Shown here: positions 8,927-18,000 of the stretch, piece by piece
Layout: the number at the start of each line of letters is the position of its first letter
Position numbering within the stretch: position 1 is the first letter of the stretch
Assembly (NCBI GenBank): GCA_041398845.1
Contig: JAWKTZ010000008.1
Span: 186,001 to 250,000 of the forward strand
Direction: 5' to 3'
Origin: Fuerstiella sp041398845
Lineage (GTDB): Bacteria; Planctomycetota; Planctomycetia; Planctomycetales; Planctomycetaceae
DNA length: 64,000 bases
Program-made: the position numbers and the translations under genes
The notes under the pieces: model-generated
The model's input: only the letters and a program-made list of their open reading frames with translations
What the model was told of the DNA's origin: nothing
Database searches by the model: none

Positions 8927-9964
8927 CTACTTGGCCTTTGAACCGATTCCGCCACGCACCCACAGTTCATGCGTTTGAGTCACTTTGTGCCACTGAGCTG
9001 ACTTCAGGGCCGCATAGGCTGTTTCCATGGTCATCACTGAGGCCAGAGCATCTTCCGAATTGATGATCAGCTCGTCTTCGCCTTTGATGGCAGCGGCGAA
9101 GTTCTTCAGTTGGTTCGAAAATGCGGCAACTTTGTCGTAGCCTTTGCCGAAGACCGTCCAGTCACTTTCCCCGGCCAACTGGTATCGAGACTCTTTCCAG
9201 CCAACCAGCAGTGTGCCTTTGGAACCATAGATACTGATAAAATGCGGCTGCACCTTGTTCATGCTCCACGACAGGTCAATGCTGCCCATGGCTCCGGCTT
9301 CGTTGCGACAGAACAGTCGAGCGGTATCTTCCACAGCCAGATTCTGAATGCGACGTCCTTCGACGACCTGCAGTTCGGTCACGGATCCCAGCAGAAACCG
9401 CATGATATCGATGGAATGCGTGCCGTTGTCGATCAACACTCCGCCCCCGCTGATTTCGGGCTTTGAATTCCAGCGTTGTGACATATCGCAGTAACCGGCA
9501 AACGTGTTTTCAAACAGCACGATGTCCCCCAGCTTGCCGGATTCGATGATGCGGCGAGCTTCCTGGACGTCTTCCACAAAGCGGAACTTGGACCCCATCG
9601 TGAACACCACGTCGTTGTTGTCGGCGGCACTCAGCATGCGAGTGGCATCCTGCGACGTCACGGCCAGCGGCTTTTCGCACAGCACGTGAATGCCAAGGTT
9701 CATCAGTTCGATGCAGATGGCGGCGTGCGTGTTCGGCGGCGTGCAGACAATGGCGGCCGACGGCTGCAGTTCGGCACACATGATTTCGATGTCGTCGTAG
9801 GCCGTCGCATCCACAATGGCAGCAACTTCCTGAGCAGACTCGATTCGTATATCGGCGACACCGACAAGGTCATATGGCAGTCCATCCGCAAACGCCTGAG
9901 CGTACGCTTTGGAAATGCCGCCGGCACCGATCAGGACGAAGGTAGGTTGTGTGCGAGTGATCAT
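8927..9964 (-). CDS. Gfo/Idh/MocA dehydrogenase, WbpB/WlbA-like
   Basis: A 345-residue NAD(P)-dependent dehydrogenase. The Rossmann motif VLIGAGGISKAY is at residues 10-21, and CEKPLAVT near residue 97 carries the family's catalytic Lys. The C-terminal half has the usual beta-sheet domain, with GGGVLIDNGTHSIDIMRF containing the conserved His. In WbpB/WlbA enzymes this fold oxidises the 3-hydroxyl of UDP-GlcNAc-uronate before transamination. That role is inferred here from the flanking aminotransferase and N-acetyltransferase. Start at ATG 9964. It is separated by 149 bases from the aminotransferase gene, a gap filled by an inverted repeat. Confidence 0.85.
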   Translation of the reverse strand: MITRTQPTFVLIGAGGISKAYAQAFADGLPYDLVGVADIRIESAQEVAAIVDATAYDDIEIMCAELQPSAAIVCTPPNTHAAICIELMNLGIHVLCEKPLAVTSQDATRMLSAADNNDVVFTMGSKFRFVEDVQEARRIIESGKLGDIVLFENTFAGYCDMSQRWNSKPEISGGGVLIDNGTHSIDIMRFLLGSVTELQVVEGRRIQNLAVEDTARLFCRNEAGAMGSIDLSWSMNKVQPHFISIYGSKGTLLVGWKESRYQLAGESDWTVFGKGYDKVAAFSNQLKNFAAAIKGEDELIINSEDALASVMTMETAYAALKSAQWHKVTQTHELWVRGGIGSKAK

Positions 9965-10020
9965 GAGATTGGGTTTCGTTGGGGAAGGGATGGTGATTGG
10001 GCCGCTGCTCGCAGCAAACA

Positions 10021-10107
10021 GACGGCGAGCGGGGGGACGTGAGTCCTTTGATCGAAAAAAAGAACTTCAGTGTGCATCTATCAGGGGACTCACGCCTCCC
10101 GCTCGTC
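10021..10107. repeat. Intergenic inverted repeat (GAGCGGG type)
   Basis: Arms at about 10021-10049 and 10082-10107 pair over roughly 25 bases with a few mismatches (GGCGAGCGGG on the left, CCCGCTCGTC on the right). They enclose an A-rich loop. The element fills the space between the aminotransferase and dehydrogenase genes and would fold into a hairpin in the transcript. From memory, similar GAGCGGG/GTGAG palindromes are scattered in planctomycete intergenic DNA. Confidence 0.6.
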
Positions 10108-10113
10108 TGAACT

Positions 10114-11331
10114 TCAGGCGACGACGGCTTCACTCTTCTGCAGGCTGACAGCGGCGTCGTGAATCACACTCGCGAGAAAATCGATATGCTCGTCCGTGTA
10201 GCATTCATTGAACGGCAGCACCAGAACGTGCTGCAGAGCTTTGTACGTCCCGGAGAAGTTGTCGCGGCTGTAGTCCACGGCTTCCGGTCGAGCCAGTGTG
10301 AATGGCCAGCGACTGGTGCCGAAGGTCACCTGATCGCGAATGACCCTGCATTCGAAGGCCGGCTTCTGAATGTAGCGCGGAGCACAAGCCACGCCCTGTT
10401 CTCGCAGCAAGGCTCCCAGTCCCGGTGACCCGCCTTCAATCACATTGGCATCAACATTCAGACAGTACTTCCAGTATGTGTGAACGCTGTCGGGTGTCAC
10501 GGACGGAGTCGACAGGCCGGCAATGCCGCTCAGTTTTGTCGTCAGAGAATCGGCCAGGTGTGTTCGCGAAGCGACGACGCCTTCCAGTTTGCTCAACTGA
10601 GCCAGTGCGACGGCTCCCTGAAGTTCGCTCATGCGATAGTTCAGTGCCGCAAAGTAGTGATCCGGATTTTTGTCGCCGTATCCCCAGGCTTTGTTGATGT
10701 ACAGGAACATGTGACGAGCCAGCGCGTCGTTGTTGCTGACGACAATCCCGCCTTCACCGGTTGTGATGTGCTTGCCCTGCTGCAGACTGAAGCATCCGAT
10801 ATCACCGATCGTTCCCACGTTTTGTTCGCGGTAGGTAGAAAGAAACGCCTGAGCACAGTCTTCGATGACGGGGATGTTGTGCTTTCTGGCCATCTCCATA
10901 ATCGGAGCCATGTCGCACGGATTGCCGAACAGATGCGTGACGATGATGGCTTTCGTCTTTCGGCTGATGACCTTTTCAATTGTCCGAGCCGTCACGTTGT
11001 AGGTTTCGGGATCCACGTCGGCAAAGACGGGGATGGCTCCCTGATAGATGATCGGAGTCAGGCCACCCATATCAGTGATGGATGTTGTGATGATTTCGTC
11101 GCCAGGTTCCGGATTGATCGCGGCCACGGCACAGTGAATGGCGGCGGTTCCGCTGGCACACGCGTAGGCATGTCTGGCACCCAGCTTCTTTGCGAACTCC
11201 GTTTCCAGGTTTTTGACGAATTCACCTTTGGTGCTGGTCAGCGTGCCGGATTCGATCACCTGCCGCAGCAGTTCGAGTTCTTCCGCACCCAGAGTTCGTC
11301 CGGTGGAATCCTGATCAGAAGGCAGTTGCAT
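10114..11331 (-). CDS. DegT/DnrJ/EryC1 aminotransferase, WbpE/WlbC-like
   Basis: A 405-residue PLP-dependent sugar aminotransferase. Start is set at ATG 11331, two bases after the stop of the upstream gene, although the frame stays open further. Visible family features are ACASGTAAIHCA (phosphate-binding loop), IEDCAQAF at residues 156-163 (Asp that pairs with the pyridine ring), and the Schiff-base lysine in QQGKHITTGEGG (K187). In the WbpE/WlbC role it would transfer an amino group from glutamate to the 3-keto UDP-sugar made by the adjacent dehydrogenase. The tight junction with the deacetylase-GT2 gene indicates one transcript. Confidence 0.85.
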   Translation of the reverse strand: MQLPSDQDSTGRTLGAEELELLRQVIESGTLTSTKGEFVKNLETEFAKKLGARHAYACASGTAAIHCAVAAINPEPGDEIITTSITDMGGLTPIIYQGAIPVFADVDPETYNVTARTIEKVISRKTKAIIVTHLFGNPCDMAPIMEMARKHNIPVIEDCAQAFLSTYREQNVGTIGDIGCFSLQQGKHITTGEGGIVVSNNDALARHMFLYINKAWGYGDKNPDHYFAALNYRMSELQGAVALAQLSKLEGVVASRTHLADSLTTKLSGIAGLSTPSVTPDSVHTYWKYCLNVDANVIEGGSPGLGALLREQGVACAPRYIQKPAFECRVIRDQVTFGTSRWPFTLARPEAVDYSRDNFSGTYKALQHVLVLPFNECYTDEHIDFLASVIHDAAVSLQKSEAVVA

Positions 11332-11333
11332 GG

Positions 11334-13133
11334 TTAGGCTTTCGTTTTGAAGAATCGTGACGCCGCAATGCGGCTTAACAGTTTGAGGTGACTCATGATG
11401 GCGCGGATGGTTTTCATCTTGGACAGACCGAACAGTCGCACTTCCAGAGTTGCCGGATGTTCGGCAATGCGACGGTGGTTCAGAACCAACTGAGCGGCCA
11501 GTTCGGCCGTGCCCAGAAATCCGTTTTCCTTCAGCGGCAGGTCCAGAATGTGGCTGCGGCGATAAACACGAAAGCAGCTTGTCCAGGTGGCCAGTTCCTC
11601 TTTCAGCAATCGCTGATAGATCCATGACAGGCCTCGGGACAGGACCAGACGCCATGCCGGAACATTGCGGACCAGTCCGTCTTTGTGATATGGCGAGCCG
11701 GTGACCATCGACACATCGTCGGTCAGCCGAGGCAGCATTCTGGCCAGTTCGTGCGGATCGTACGAACAGTCGCAATCCATTGAACACACGATTTCGGTCC
11801 GTGCCGCCCTCAGACCCGTGAGAATTGCAGCCGACACGCCCTGATTGGTTTCATGCCGGATGATCTCGACAGCGGGGTCGTGACCAAACTGCTGGTGCAG
11901 CACGTCGAACGTGTTGTCAGAGCTGCAGTCGTCCACGAACAGTATCGTGGGCGAGTATTTCTGCACCAGTTTGGCGTAGACGCTGTTCAGCGTATTGGCA
12001 AGATATCGCAGAGTGACTTCTTCGTTGTAGCACGGAATGACGATCGTGATCGGCGTGCGATCCGTGGCAAGGCAGGCTTCGTCGGTTGGGCTCAGATGGG
12101 AACTGAACTGTCGCTTTGGCGGAACCTTTCCGGCCGACGCCAGTTCCTGAATGCTTGCGGAATCGATCTGATGTCGGCGAACAGATCGACTTGCGACCGG
12201 AGGTGATTCGGCGAGTCGATGCAGCGGACTTTTCATCTGCTGAGCATGACTGCGGACAGAGGTGAACGAATAGCGTTCCAGGTATTGGGGCAGAATGCGC
12301 CCGTATTTGCCGAGTTTTCGATAATGTCGAAATCGGGTCATGCGATCTGCAACGCTCAGCCGCGGCTGATCGGCGTCCAGTTCCCAGACCTGGAAGTACA
12401 TCACAAATGGCTCCGCGTCGGATTCGACAGCTCGATCCACAAGCCGTCGCATCAGGAAGTCCGGTACCTGACGTTGATAGTTCCCGCCGGCAATGGGCAA
12501 CCAGCCGCCAGGCAAGGGAATTGTGGACAGAGGAATTTCGAGAACCGGACCATTGGCAGTCTGAATGTTCTGAATGTTGCGCCACTTTGGTTCGTCCGCG
12601 AAATCGCGCTGTTTCGGCATCAGGCTGGAATCGTAGCGGTAGCCCGCCGCAACCACTTCATCCAGCAACCACAGAGTGCTTTTGTCCAGCCATCCATCGG
12701 ACAGTCGAAAACCGTCGACAGGCTGTCCGGTCACGTCTTCCAGAACCGCTCGCGCTCGAAGCAGGTCTTCGCGAATCCGGTCTTTGGGCAGTGTGTGCAA
12801 CGACTGGTGCAGAAAACCCCGGCTGGCAATTTCATGTCCGGCATCCGCGATGGCTCGCACCAGTTCCGGCTGCTGCTCGGCCGTCCAGCCGAGCACAAAG
12901 AATGTGGCCTGAGTCCTGTGCTGGTCGAGCAGTTCCAGAATTCGTTCGACGTTCTGCTGCAGTCGCGATTCAAAGCGATACCACTTGTCGACACCGATGA
13001 ATTTCTGAAACACTCCGACCTGAAAGTAGTCTTCCACGTTGACGGTCAGCAGGTGTCGTCGCGCAGTCACATCCGTCGAGGAATCGGAATTCCTTTCGGG
13101 AAATGAGGCAGGCTTAGCTGTTTGCAGCACCAT
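11334..13133 (-). CDS. Degenerate XrtA-type polysaccharide deacetylase fused to GT2 glycosyltransferase
   Basis: A 599-residue two-domain protein. Residues 28-295 match the deacetylases linked to exosortase-type exopolysaccharide clusters, including the C-terminal DUF3473 part (ELDADQPRL and FRHYRKLGKYGRI). Residues 360-599 are a family 2 glycosyltransferase: ITIVIPCYNEE, FVDDCSSDNT, and the metal-binding DCD at 453-455. Three deacetylase positions differ from family expectation. The N-terminal motif reads VNVEDYF with Asn32 where Asp is usual, the zinc motif reads ASRGFLH with Arg105 instead of His, and the late motif reads YFQVWE with Gln instead of His-Pro. That half is therefore probably inactive or only binds sugar. 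It is the first gene of the cluster; no clear ribosome site precedes it. Confidence 0.8.
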   Translation of the reverse strand: MVLQTAKPASFPERNSDSSTDVTARRHLLTVNVEDYFQVGVFQKFIGVDKWYRFESRLQQNVERILELLDQHRTQATFFVLGWTAEQQPELVRAIADAGHEIASRGFLHQSLHTLPKDRIREDLLRARAVLEDVTGQPVDGFRLSDGWLDKSTLWLLDEVVAAGYRYDSSLMPKQRDFADEPKWRNIQNIQTANGPVLEIPLSTIPLPGGWLPIAGGNYQRQVPDFLMRRLVDRAVESDAEPFVMYFQVWELDADQPRLSVADRMTRFRHYRKLGKYGRILPQYLERYSFTSVRSHAQQMKSPLHRLAESPPVASRSVRRHQIDSASIQELASAGKVPPKRQFSSHLSPTDEACLATDRTPITIVIPCYNEEVTLRYLANTLNSVYAKLVQKYSPTILFVDDCSSDNTFDVLHQQFGHDPAVEIIRHETNQGVSAAILTGLRAARTEIVCSMDCDCSYDPHELARMLPRLTDDVSMVTGSPYHKDGLVRNVPAWRLVLSRGLSWIYQRLLKEELATWTSCFRVYRRSHILDLPLKENGFLGTAELAAQLVLNHRRIAEHPATLEVRLFGLSKMKTIRAIMSHLKLLSRIAASRFFKTKA

Positions 13134-13502
13134 AGGAGGAGCTCGAAAACCAGACGTTGACGACAGGGAGAGTTGCGTAGTTGGCGGACTCTGTTCCTGA
13201 TAACGCTAGTTTCCGAATCGCAACGTGGACGTTGCTTTTTCCAAATGGTGACCGTTTCGCCGGATTCCGAAAAGTCGACGCTGCGGGTTATACCGACAGG
13301 GTAAAAACGTCTGTCCGGTTCTGTCGATTCTGACGGTCATGCCATGCCGTGGTCAGGATCTGCAGACCTTGTGTGAGCGAACGATGCCCCTGGGACGCCT
13401 CACAAGACCTGCACTGGCTGCCGGACCAGGCAGCATTGACATTGAATGATTGGCTCGCGAGGGTGCCTGCCCGGATTTCAGAGACGGTTCGCGTAAAGCC
13501 GC
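13134..13502. other. Gene-free region upstream of the polysaccharide cluster
   Basis: About 370 bases between the first cluster gene and the next minus-strand gene. No credible ORF, RNA or repeat was recognised. The promoter of the cluster should lie here, but no convincing -35/-10 or sigma-54 motif was found. Confidence 0.5.
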
Positions 13503-13979
13503 CTACAGCTTTCGTTCGATCTCACGCAGGACATTGCGAGTTGGTTCCTGCCTGCGCATCTTTTCGATGACATCCTTGAGTTCGTCGGTGGTGCGTTCCA
13601 CCAATCCGAGATTTGTGTCATTGGGAAATCGCTTCAGCAGGAGCTTTGCGGCATCCAGTGATCGACTTTGTGTAAACACGAAGCGCAGGCTTTCTTCATC
13701 AAGCTCCTCCGGCGGCAGACGCAGCGCCATTTTGGTGGCGGCCTCTTTGGCTTTGGGAACGTGCTGCAGAAGTTCCTTGATTTCCTCAAGATTCAGCTTG
13801 CGGCCCAGCAGTGTTTTTGTTGCCGATGAAGACAACAGGGGCACGAAGCGAGCCAGAAAAATCAGGTCGCTGTTCTCCGGTCCCGGCCGACTCTTTGCCA
13901 GCCGCTCCCAGAGTTCGCGAGCGACGGCCTTTTGAGGATTCTCGGGCTTTGGAGTGGATGCTGAAGCATCTTCAGACAT
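13503..13979 (-). CDS. Hypothetical protein, helical
   Basis: A 158-residue protein not recognised. It is charged and predominantly helical by composition, with a segment resembling helical repeats (LNLEEIKELLQHVPKAKEAA, then SLDAAKLLLKRFP). There is no signal peptide or membrane segment. ATG 13979 is preferred over a TTG one codon upstream. It stands alone between the polysaccharide cluster and a palindromic element. The frame has normal coding character for the region and no opposing gene, so it is probably real. Confidence 0.6.
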   Translation of the reverse strand: MSEDASASTPKPENPQKAVARELWERLAKSRPGPENSDLIFLARFVPLLSSSATKTLLGRKLNLEEIKELLQHVPKAKEAATKMALRLPPEELDEESLRFVFTQSRSLDAAKLLLKRFPNDTNLGLVERTTDELKDVIEKMRRQEPTRNVLREIERKL

Positions 13980-13999
13980 CAAATGACCTTTCTTTAGAA

Positions 14000-14110
14000 G
14001 CGATCTGAAAAGGGGGTGTCTGACCCTCTCCGGACAGCCGTTTCATTCGAGTCTTTTGCTGGCCTCCAAAGGGACTGCCCTGTAAAGAGCCAACCCCCTT
14101 TTCAGATCGC
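14000..14110. repeat. MITE-like palindromic element, copy A
   Basis: A 111-base unit with perfect 17-base terminal inverted repeats (14000-14016 and 14094-14110, GCGATCTGAAAAGGGGG type). The interior (GACCCTCTCCGGACAGCC, then GGCCTCCAAAGGGACTGCC) resembles, in opposite orientation, the interior of two further copies at 22514-22614 and 27158-27251. It lies in the intergenic space upstream of the SpoU-type methyltransferase gene. There is no coding capacity, so it would need a transposase supplied in trans. Confidence 0.85.
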
Positions 14111-14260
14111 CTCCGGAGAACTCGATCGACAACGATTTCGAAGGTTATCAACCTGTCAGACAGGCGCACATTTTATCAAGACGCCCGGCTTCGTAACATA
14201 GTCGAAGTTCGTGTTTCGTTCTTCCTGAACAAAGACAGTTTCTCAAGGTTACGTTCGAAG

Positions 14261-15091
14261 ATGCCTCAGATTGACATCGAATCACTCGACGATCCTCGCC
14301 TGGACGTGTACCGCAGCCTCAGAAAAACCAACACGACTCGACGCCGGAATGTGTTTATTGCCGAGGGAACAACTGTGGTCGAACGGCTGTTCCGCAGTCG
14401 ATTTCCCGTGCAGTCCGTGCTGATCACAGATCAGCGACTTTCTGACTTTCGAGCCCGGATTCCGGAAGCGACTGTTGTTTATCGGCTGAGCAAAGACCTG
14501 GCCGCACTTCTGGTCGGTTATACATTTCACATGGGTGTTCTGGCGGCTGCCCACCGCCAACCGTCACCTTCGCTGGAAACAACACTGCCCGCCGCAGGCC
14601 CCAGCATGGTTCTGTGTGGAGACCGCATTATCGATCCTCAGAACGTCGGGCTGCTGATCCGAATCGCCTCGGCGTTTGGAGCCGATGCTCTGGTTCTGAC
14701 CGATGGTTCCGCCGATCCGTTTTCGCGTCGCGCGATCCGGGTCTCGATGGGAAACGGCTTGTTTCTGCCGGTGGTCACGGGAGTCGAAGCCGCAGAGGTC
14801 GTTGACACAACCCACGCACTGGGGTACTCCTGTCTGGGAACGGTGCTGTCCGACGAAGCGGTTGAACTCGCCACCTTTACTTTTCCGGAACGCTGCGTCA
14901 TCGTTTTCGGAAACGAAACCCACGGCATTCGCGACGGCTTTCTGAGTCAGTGTCAGCACCTGTTGACCGTGCCCATGCTGAACGGGACGGATTCACTGAA
15001 TGTCGCCATCAGCGCGGGGATCTTCAGTTACGCCTGGCGCAGCAGGTATCCGTCGTCCGGGCAGGTCGAAAACAACCACCGTCAACAATGA
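14261..15091 (+). CDS. SpoU/TrmH-family RNA 2'-O-methyltransferase
   Basis: A 276-residue SPOUT methyltransferase that would place a 2'-O-methyl group on tRNA or rRNA using SAM. The three family motifs are readable: IIDPQNVGLLIRIASAFGAD (motif 1, with Asn and Arg), VIVFGNETHGI (motif 2, GNE), and VPMLNGTDSLNVAISAGI (motif 3, SLNV). An N-terminal substrate-binding region (RRRNVFIAEGTTVVERL) is the usual L30e-like domain. Target site cannot be assigned. ATG start at 14261. The 3' end converges on sbcC with a 4-base gap. Confidence 0.9.
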   Translation: MPQIDIESLDDPRLDVYRSLRKTNTTRRRNVFIAEGTTVVERLFRSRFPVQSVLITDQRLSDFRARIPEATVVYRLSKDLAALLVGYTFHMGVLAAAHRQPSPSLETTLPAAGPSMVLCGDRIIDPQNVGLLIRIASAFGADALVLTDGSADPFSRRAIRVSMGNGLFLPVVTGVEAAEVVDTTHALGYSCLGTVLSDEAVELATFTFPERCVIVFGNETHGIRDGFLSQCQHLLTVPMLNGTDSLNVAISAGIFSYAWRSRYPSSGQVENNHRQQ

Positions 15092-15095
15092 GCAA

Positions 15096-18000
15096 TCATG
15101 CCGGTTCCTGCGCATCGGTGAATAACGACAATTGCTGTTGTTCTGAATACGTGGCCGGTCCGGATTCAGCCAGTCGCAGGCTTCGTCCGTCAACAACCAC
15201 CTGGCGGGCAAGCTGCGATTGAGCAAACCGGAAGTCCTTTGGCTGACAACCTGTTTCCTTTCGAAGTGCCGCAATGGAAACTTTGCCACCGCCGGACTGT
15301 TGCTCCCGTCGAAGAATCTCCAGCACCTGCTGAGCCAGCGCTTTGATGTCCGTGGAAGGCATGGCCGTTGATGAGGAATCTGCTTCGAATTCAGTAGCCG
15401 GATTGACAAAGGCCGGGTCTGCTCCGGGAATGACGATGCGTGATGCTCCGCCGCTGCGCCGCTTGACAACTTTAATCTGGACGGGAATCGCGTCGGACAT
15501 TTCTGTGACATGAGAAATCACACCGACCTTGCGGCCCTGTGCTTCAAGGTGCGTCAAAGCATGCATGGCGGTTGTGAGTGTCTCCGGATCAAGACTGCCG
15601 AATCCTTCGTCAATGAACAGCGATTCAATCCGTAATCGGTTGGATGTCAGCGACGCCAGACCAAGGGCCAGTGCCAGCGACACCAGAAAGGACTCGCCGC
15701 CGGACAGGCTGTGGATGGAACGTCGTTCGTCGCCCATGTCACAGTCGATGACGATCAGGTTCAGCGATTCCGGAAGACGTTCAAGGCGATACCGGGACGA
15801 CAGTTGATTCAACTGATGATTCGCGTCGCTCAACAGCACATCCAGTGTGCGGCGCTGAGCAATTTCGCGGAACCGATGGCCGTCCTTTGAACCGATGAGT
15901 TCGTTCAGCTTTCGCCATGGTTCTGCCGCTGCCTGTGCGGCGGCCAGTTGCTGGGTGAGGTCTCGGTTCTGCTTTCTTTGCTGGTCGTCGTTTCGAACGA
16001 TATCGCGAGCCGTTTCATGAGCTTCCTTTGAACGGGCAAGCTCTTCCTGCAGGTGCTGCAGTGTTTCCAGAACCACTGGCTCGTCATCGTCCGTGGGTCG
16101 ACGCCGCTGATGTTCCTGCAGTTGCTTCTGATACACCTCGGCCGCACTTCTTGCTGCGGTGACGTGTTCATCAAGCTGTTGCAGAGCATTGCGTTCGGCG
16201 ACAATCCATGCAGCTCCGCGCGCCAGACGTTCGTCGAGCGTCTGAACGGAACACGGCTGTCCGCTGCGCTGTTCAAAGTCGGCCAGCCATTGAGATAGAG
16301 CTGTCTGAGCTGCCTGAAGCGCTTCGGTGGCAGCGTCCCGAGAACTCGCTGCCGCCTTCCATGTTTCGGCACTGGCCGCCAGCGTCGTTGCCGCCTGATG
16401 CCGGGCGGTGACGCAGTCTTCCACCTCTTTTTCGACAGTCAATCGACGTTCGTTCAGACGTCGTTCGACTTCGTCGGCTGGCTGTCCATCCAGCAACTGC
16501 TGTCGCTGCCGGACATGCAGGTCGTGCTCAGACGTTGCCGCCGCAAATTCCGCTTCGCAATCCTTCAGAGCAGCGGTCGCATGTTGCACGGCTGCTTCCA
16601 GTGGCCCGATCGTCGCCGTGGCACGTTCAATCGCTGATCTCAGAGTCTGCCGTTCTTCAGCCATCCGGCGACATTGATTTGTTGACGCTTCGAACTGAGC
16701 ACGAAACGTGTCGGCGTCAGCGGCGAACAGTTCTTTCGAATTCGGCAACCCGCTGAACAGACCTCCCAAAGCATCTCTTGCATTGTGGAACTCCAGTCCG
16801 GCCCTGGCGCAGGCCGTTTCAGCCGCTGCGTGGCGCGTGCGGAGGACCTCGCACTGAGTTTCGCGTTCCGCCAGCTTCTGCTGACTGACGTGCAGTCGGC
16901 GGTGAAGCGTTTCAGCCGCTGCACGGCACTCATCCACACGCTTCGCGGATGCTCGGAATGCTGTTTCACGCGACGCGATGTCCTGCCGCTGCTGCTGAAT
17001 CTGAGCCAGACGCTGGTTGACGGCCTCGATGCGATCCGTTTCGGCAAGAGCCAGAAGTCGCACCACATCAGGATGCTCCGGCGACTTCCATTGGATGTCC
17101 GAAATGGCTCGCCGCAATTCCTGCTGTTGCTGTTGGAGTTCCGTGATCTGTTCGATTGAGGTCGCCGTGGTCAGCTCCAGTCGGTGTTGCTCCCTCAGCA
17201 GATCGTCGCGTTGCTGTTCCAGTCTCTGAAGCTGTTCTTTGGCTGCATTCACTGCGCTGGCGGCAATGTCCGGGGCGTGATTGCGATAGGGATGTTCTGC
17301 CGAACCGCAAACCGGACATGGTTGATCGGGCTGCAGAGACAGTCGCAGCCGCTGAGCGTGATCGTCGACGGCCGCAGTAATCAGTTCCAGTTGCTGACGC
17401 GACACGTCAACGGCAAGCCTGGCTTTCGGACCATCGCTGTCGCGCACGTGCTTCAGTTCATTCTGATCGCTGACGAGGCGCTGCTGAAGGTCGCTGAGAC
17501 TTTCGATGACCCGGGCAAGGGATTCCTGCGAGGTCTGTTGTTGGGAAAGTTGTTGCCGGAAATCCGTGAGCACGTGATGATCGTGTTCGCAACGTGCTCG
17601 CCGCACTGCCAGTTTGTCAGCGTCGAATTCCATTTGAACGTCTCGTGCCTCCTGCAGTGCAGTGTCGGCAGCGGCACATTGCTGCTTTAATTCTGATACG
17701 CCCGTTCGCTGACTGTCCAGTGAACCCTGCCGCTGACTGAGTTCTGCGGTAAGTTGCTGCAGCTCTTCATGATCGTCGTCCAGTTGATGTTGAGCGCGAC
17801 GAGCTGTTTCCAGACGATGCAGCCATGCTGCCGATTCATCCACAAACGGAATGTAGGCTGCCAGTTGTTCACGTTGCTGGTCCAGCGTCTGTTGCTGATT
17901 CAGAAGATCCTGACGATGTGCCGTGGCAGCCTGCAGCGTCTGAACGGCTTTGACCTGAGCGTCTGTTGTAGATGTTCTTGCGGCCGCCGCCTTCGCGACC

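Noticed and set aside
10480..11337. 285-codon plus-strand frame opposite the DegT aminotransferase
   Set aside because: The aminotransferase has all catalytic motifs; the opposite frame has no recognisable domain or ribosome site.
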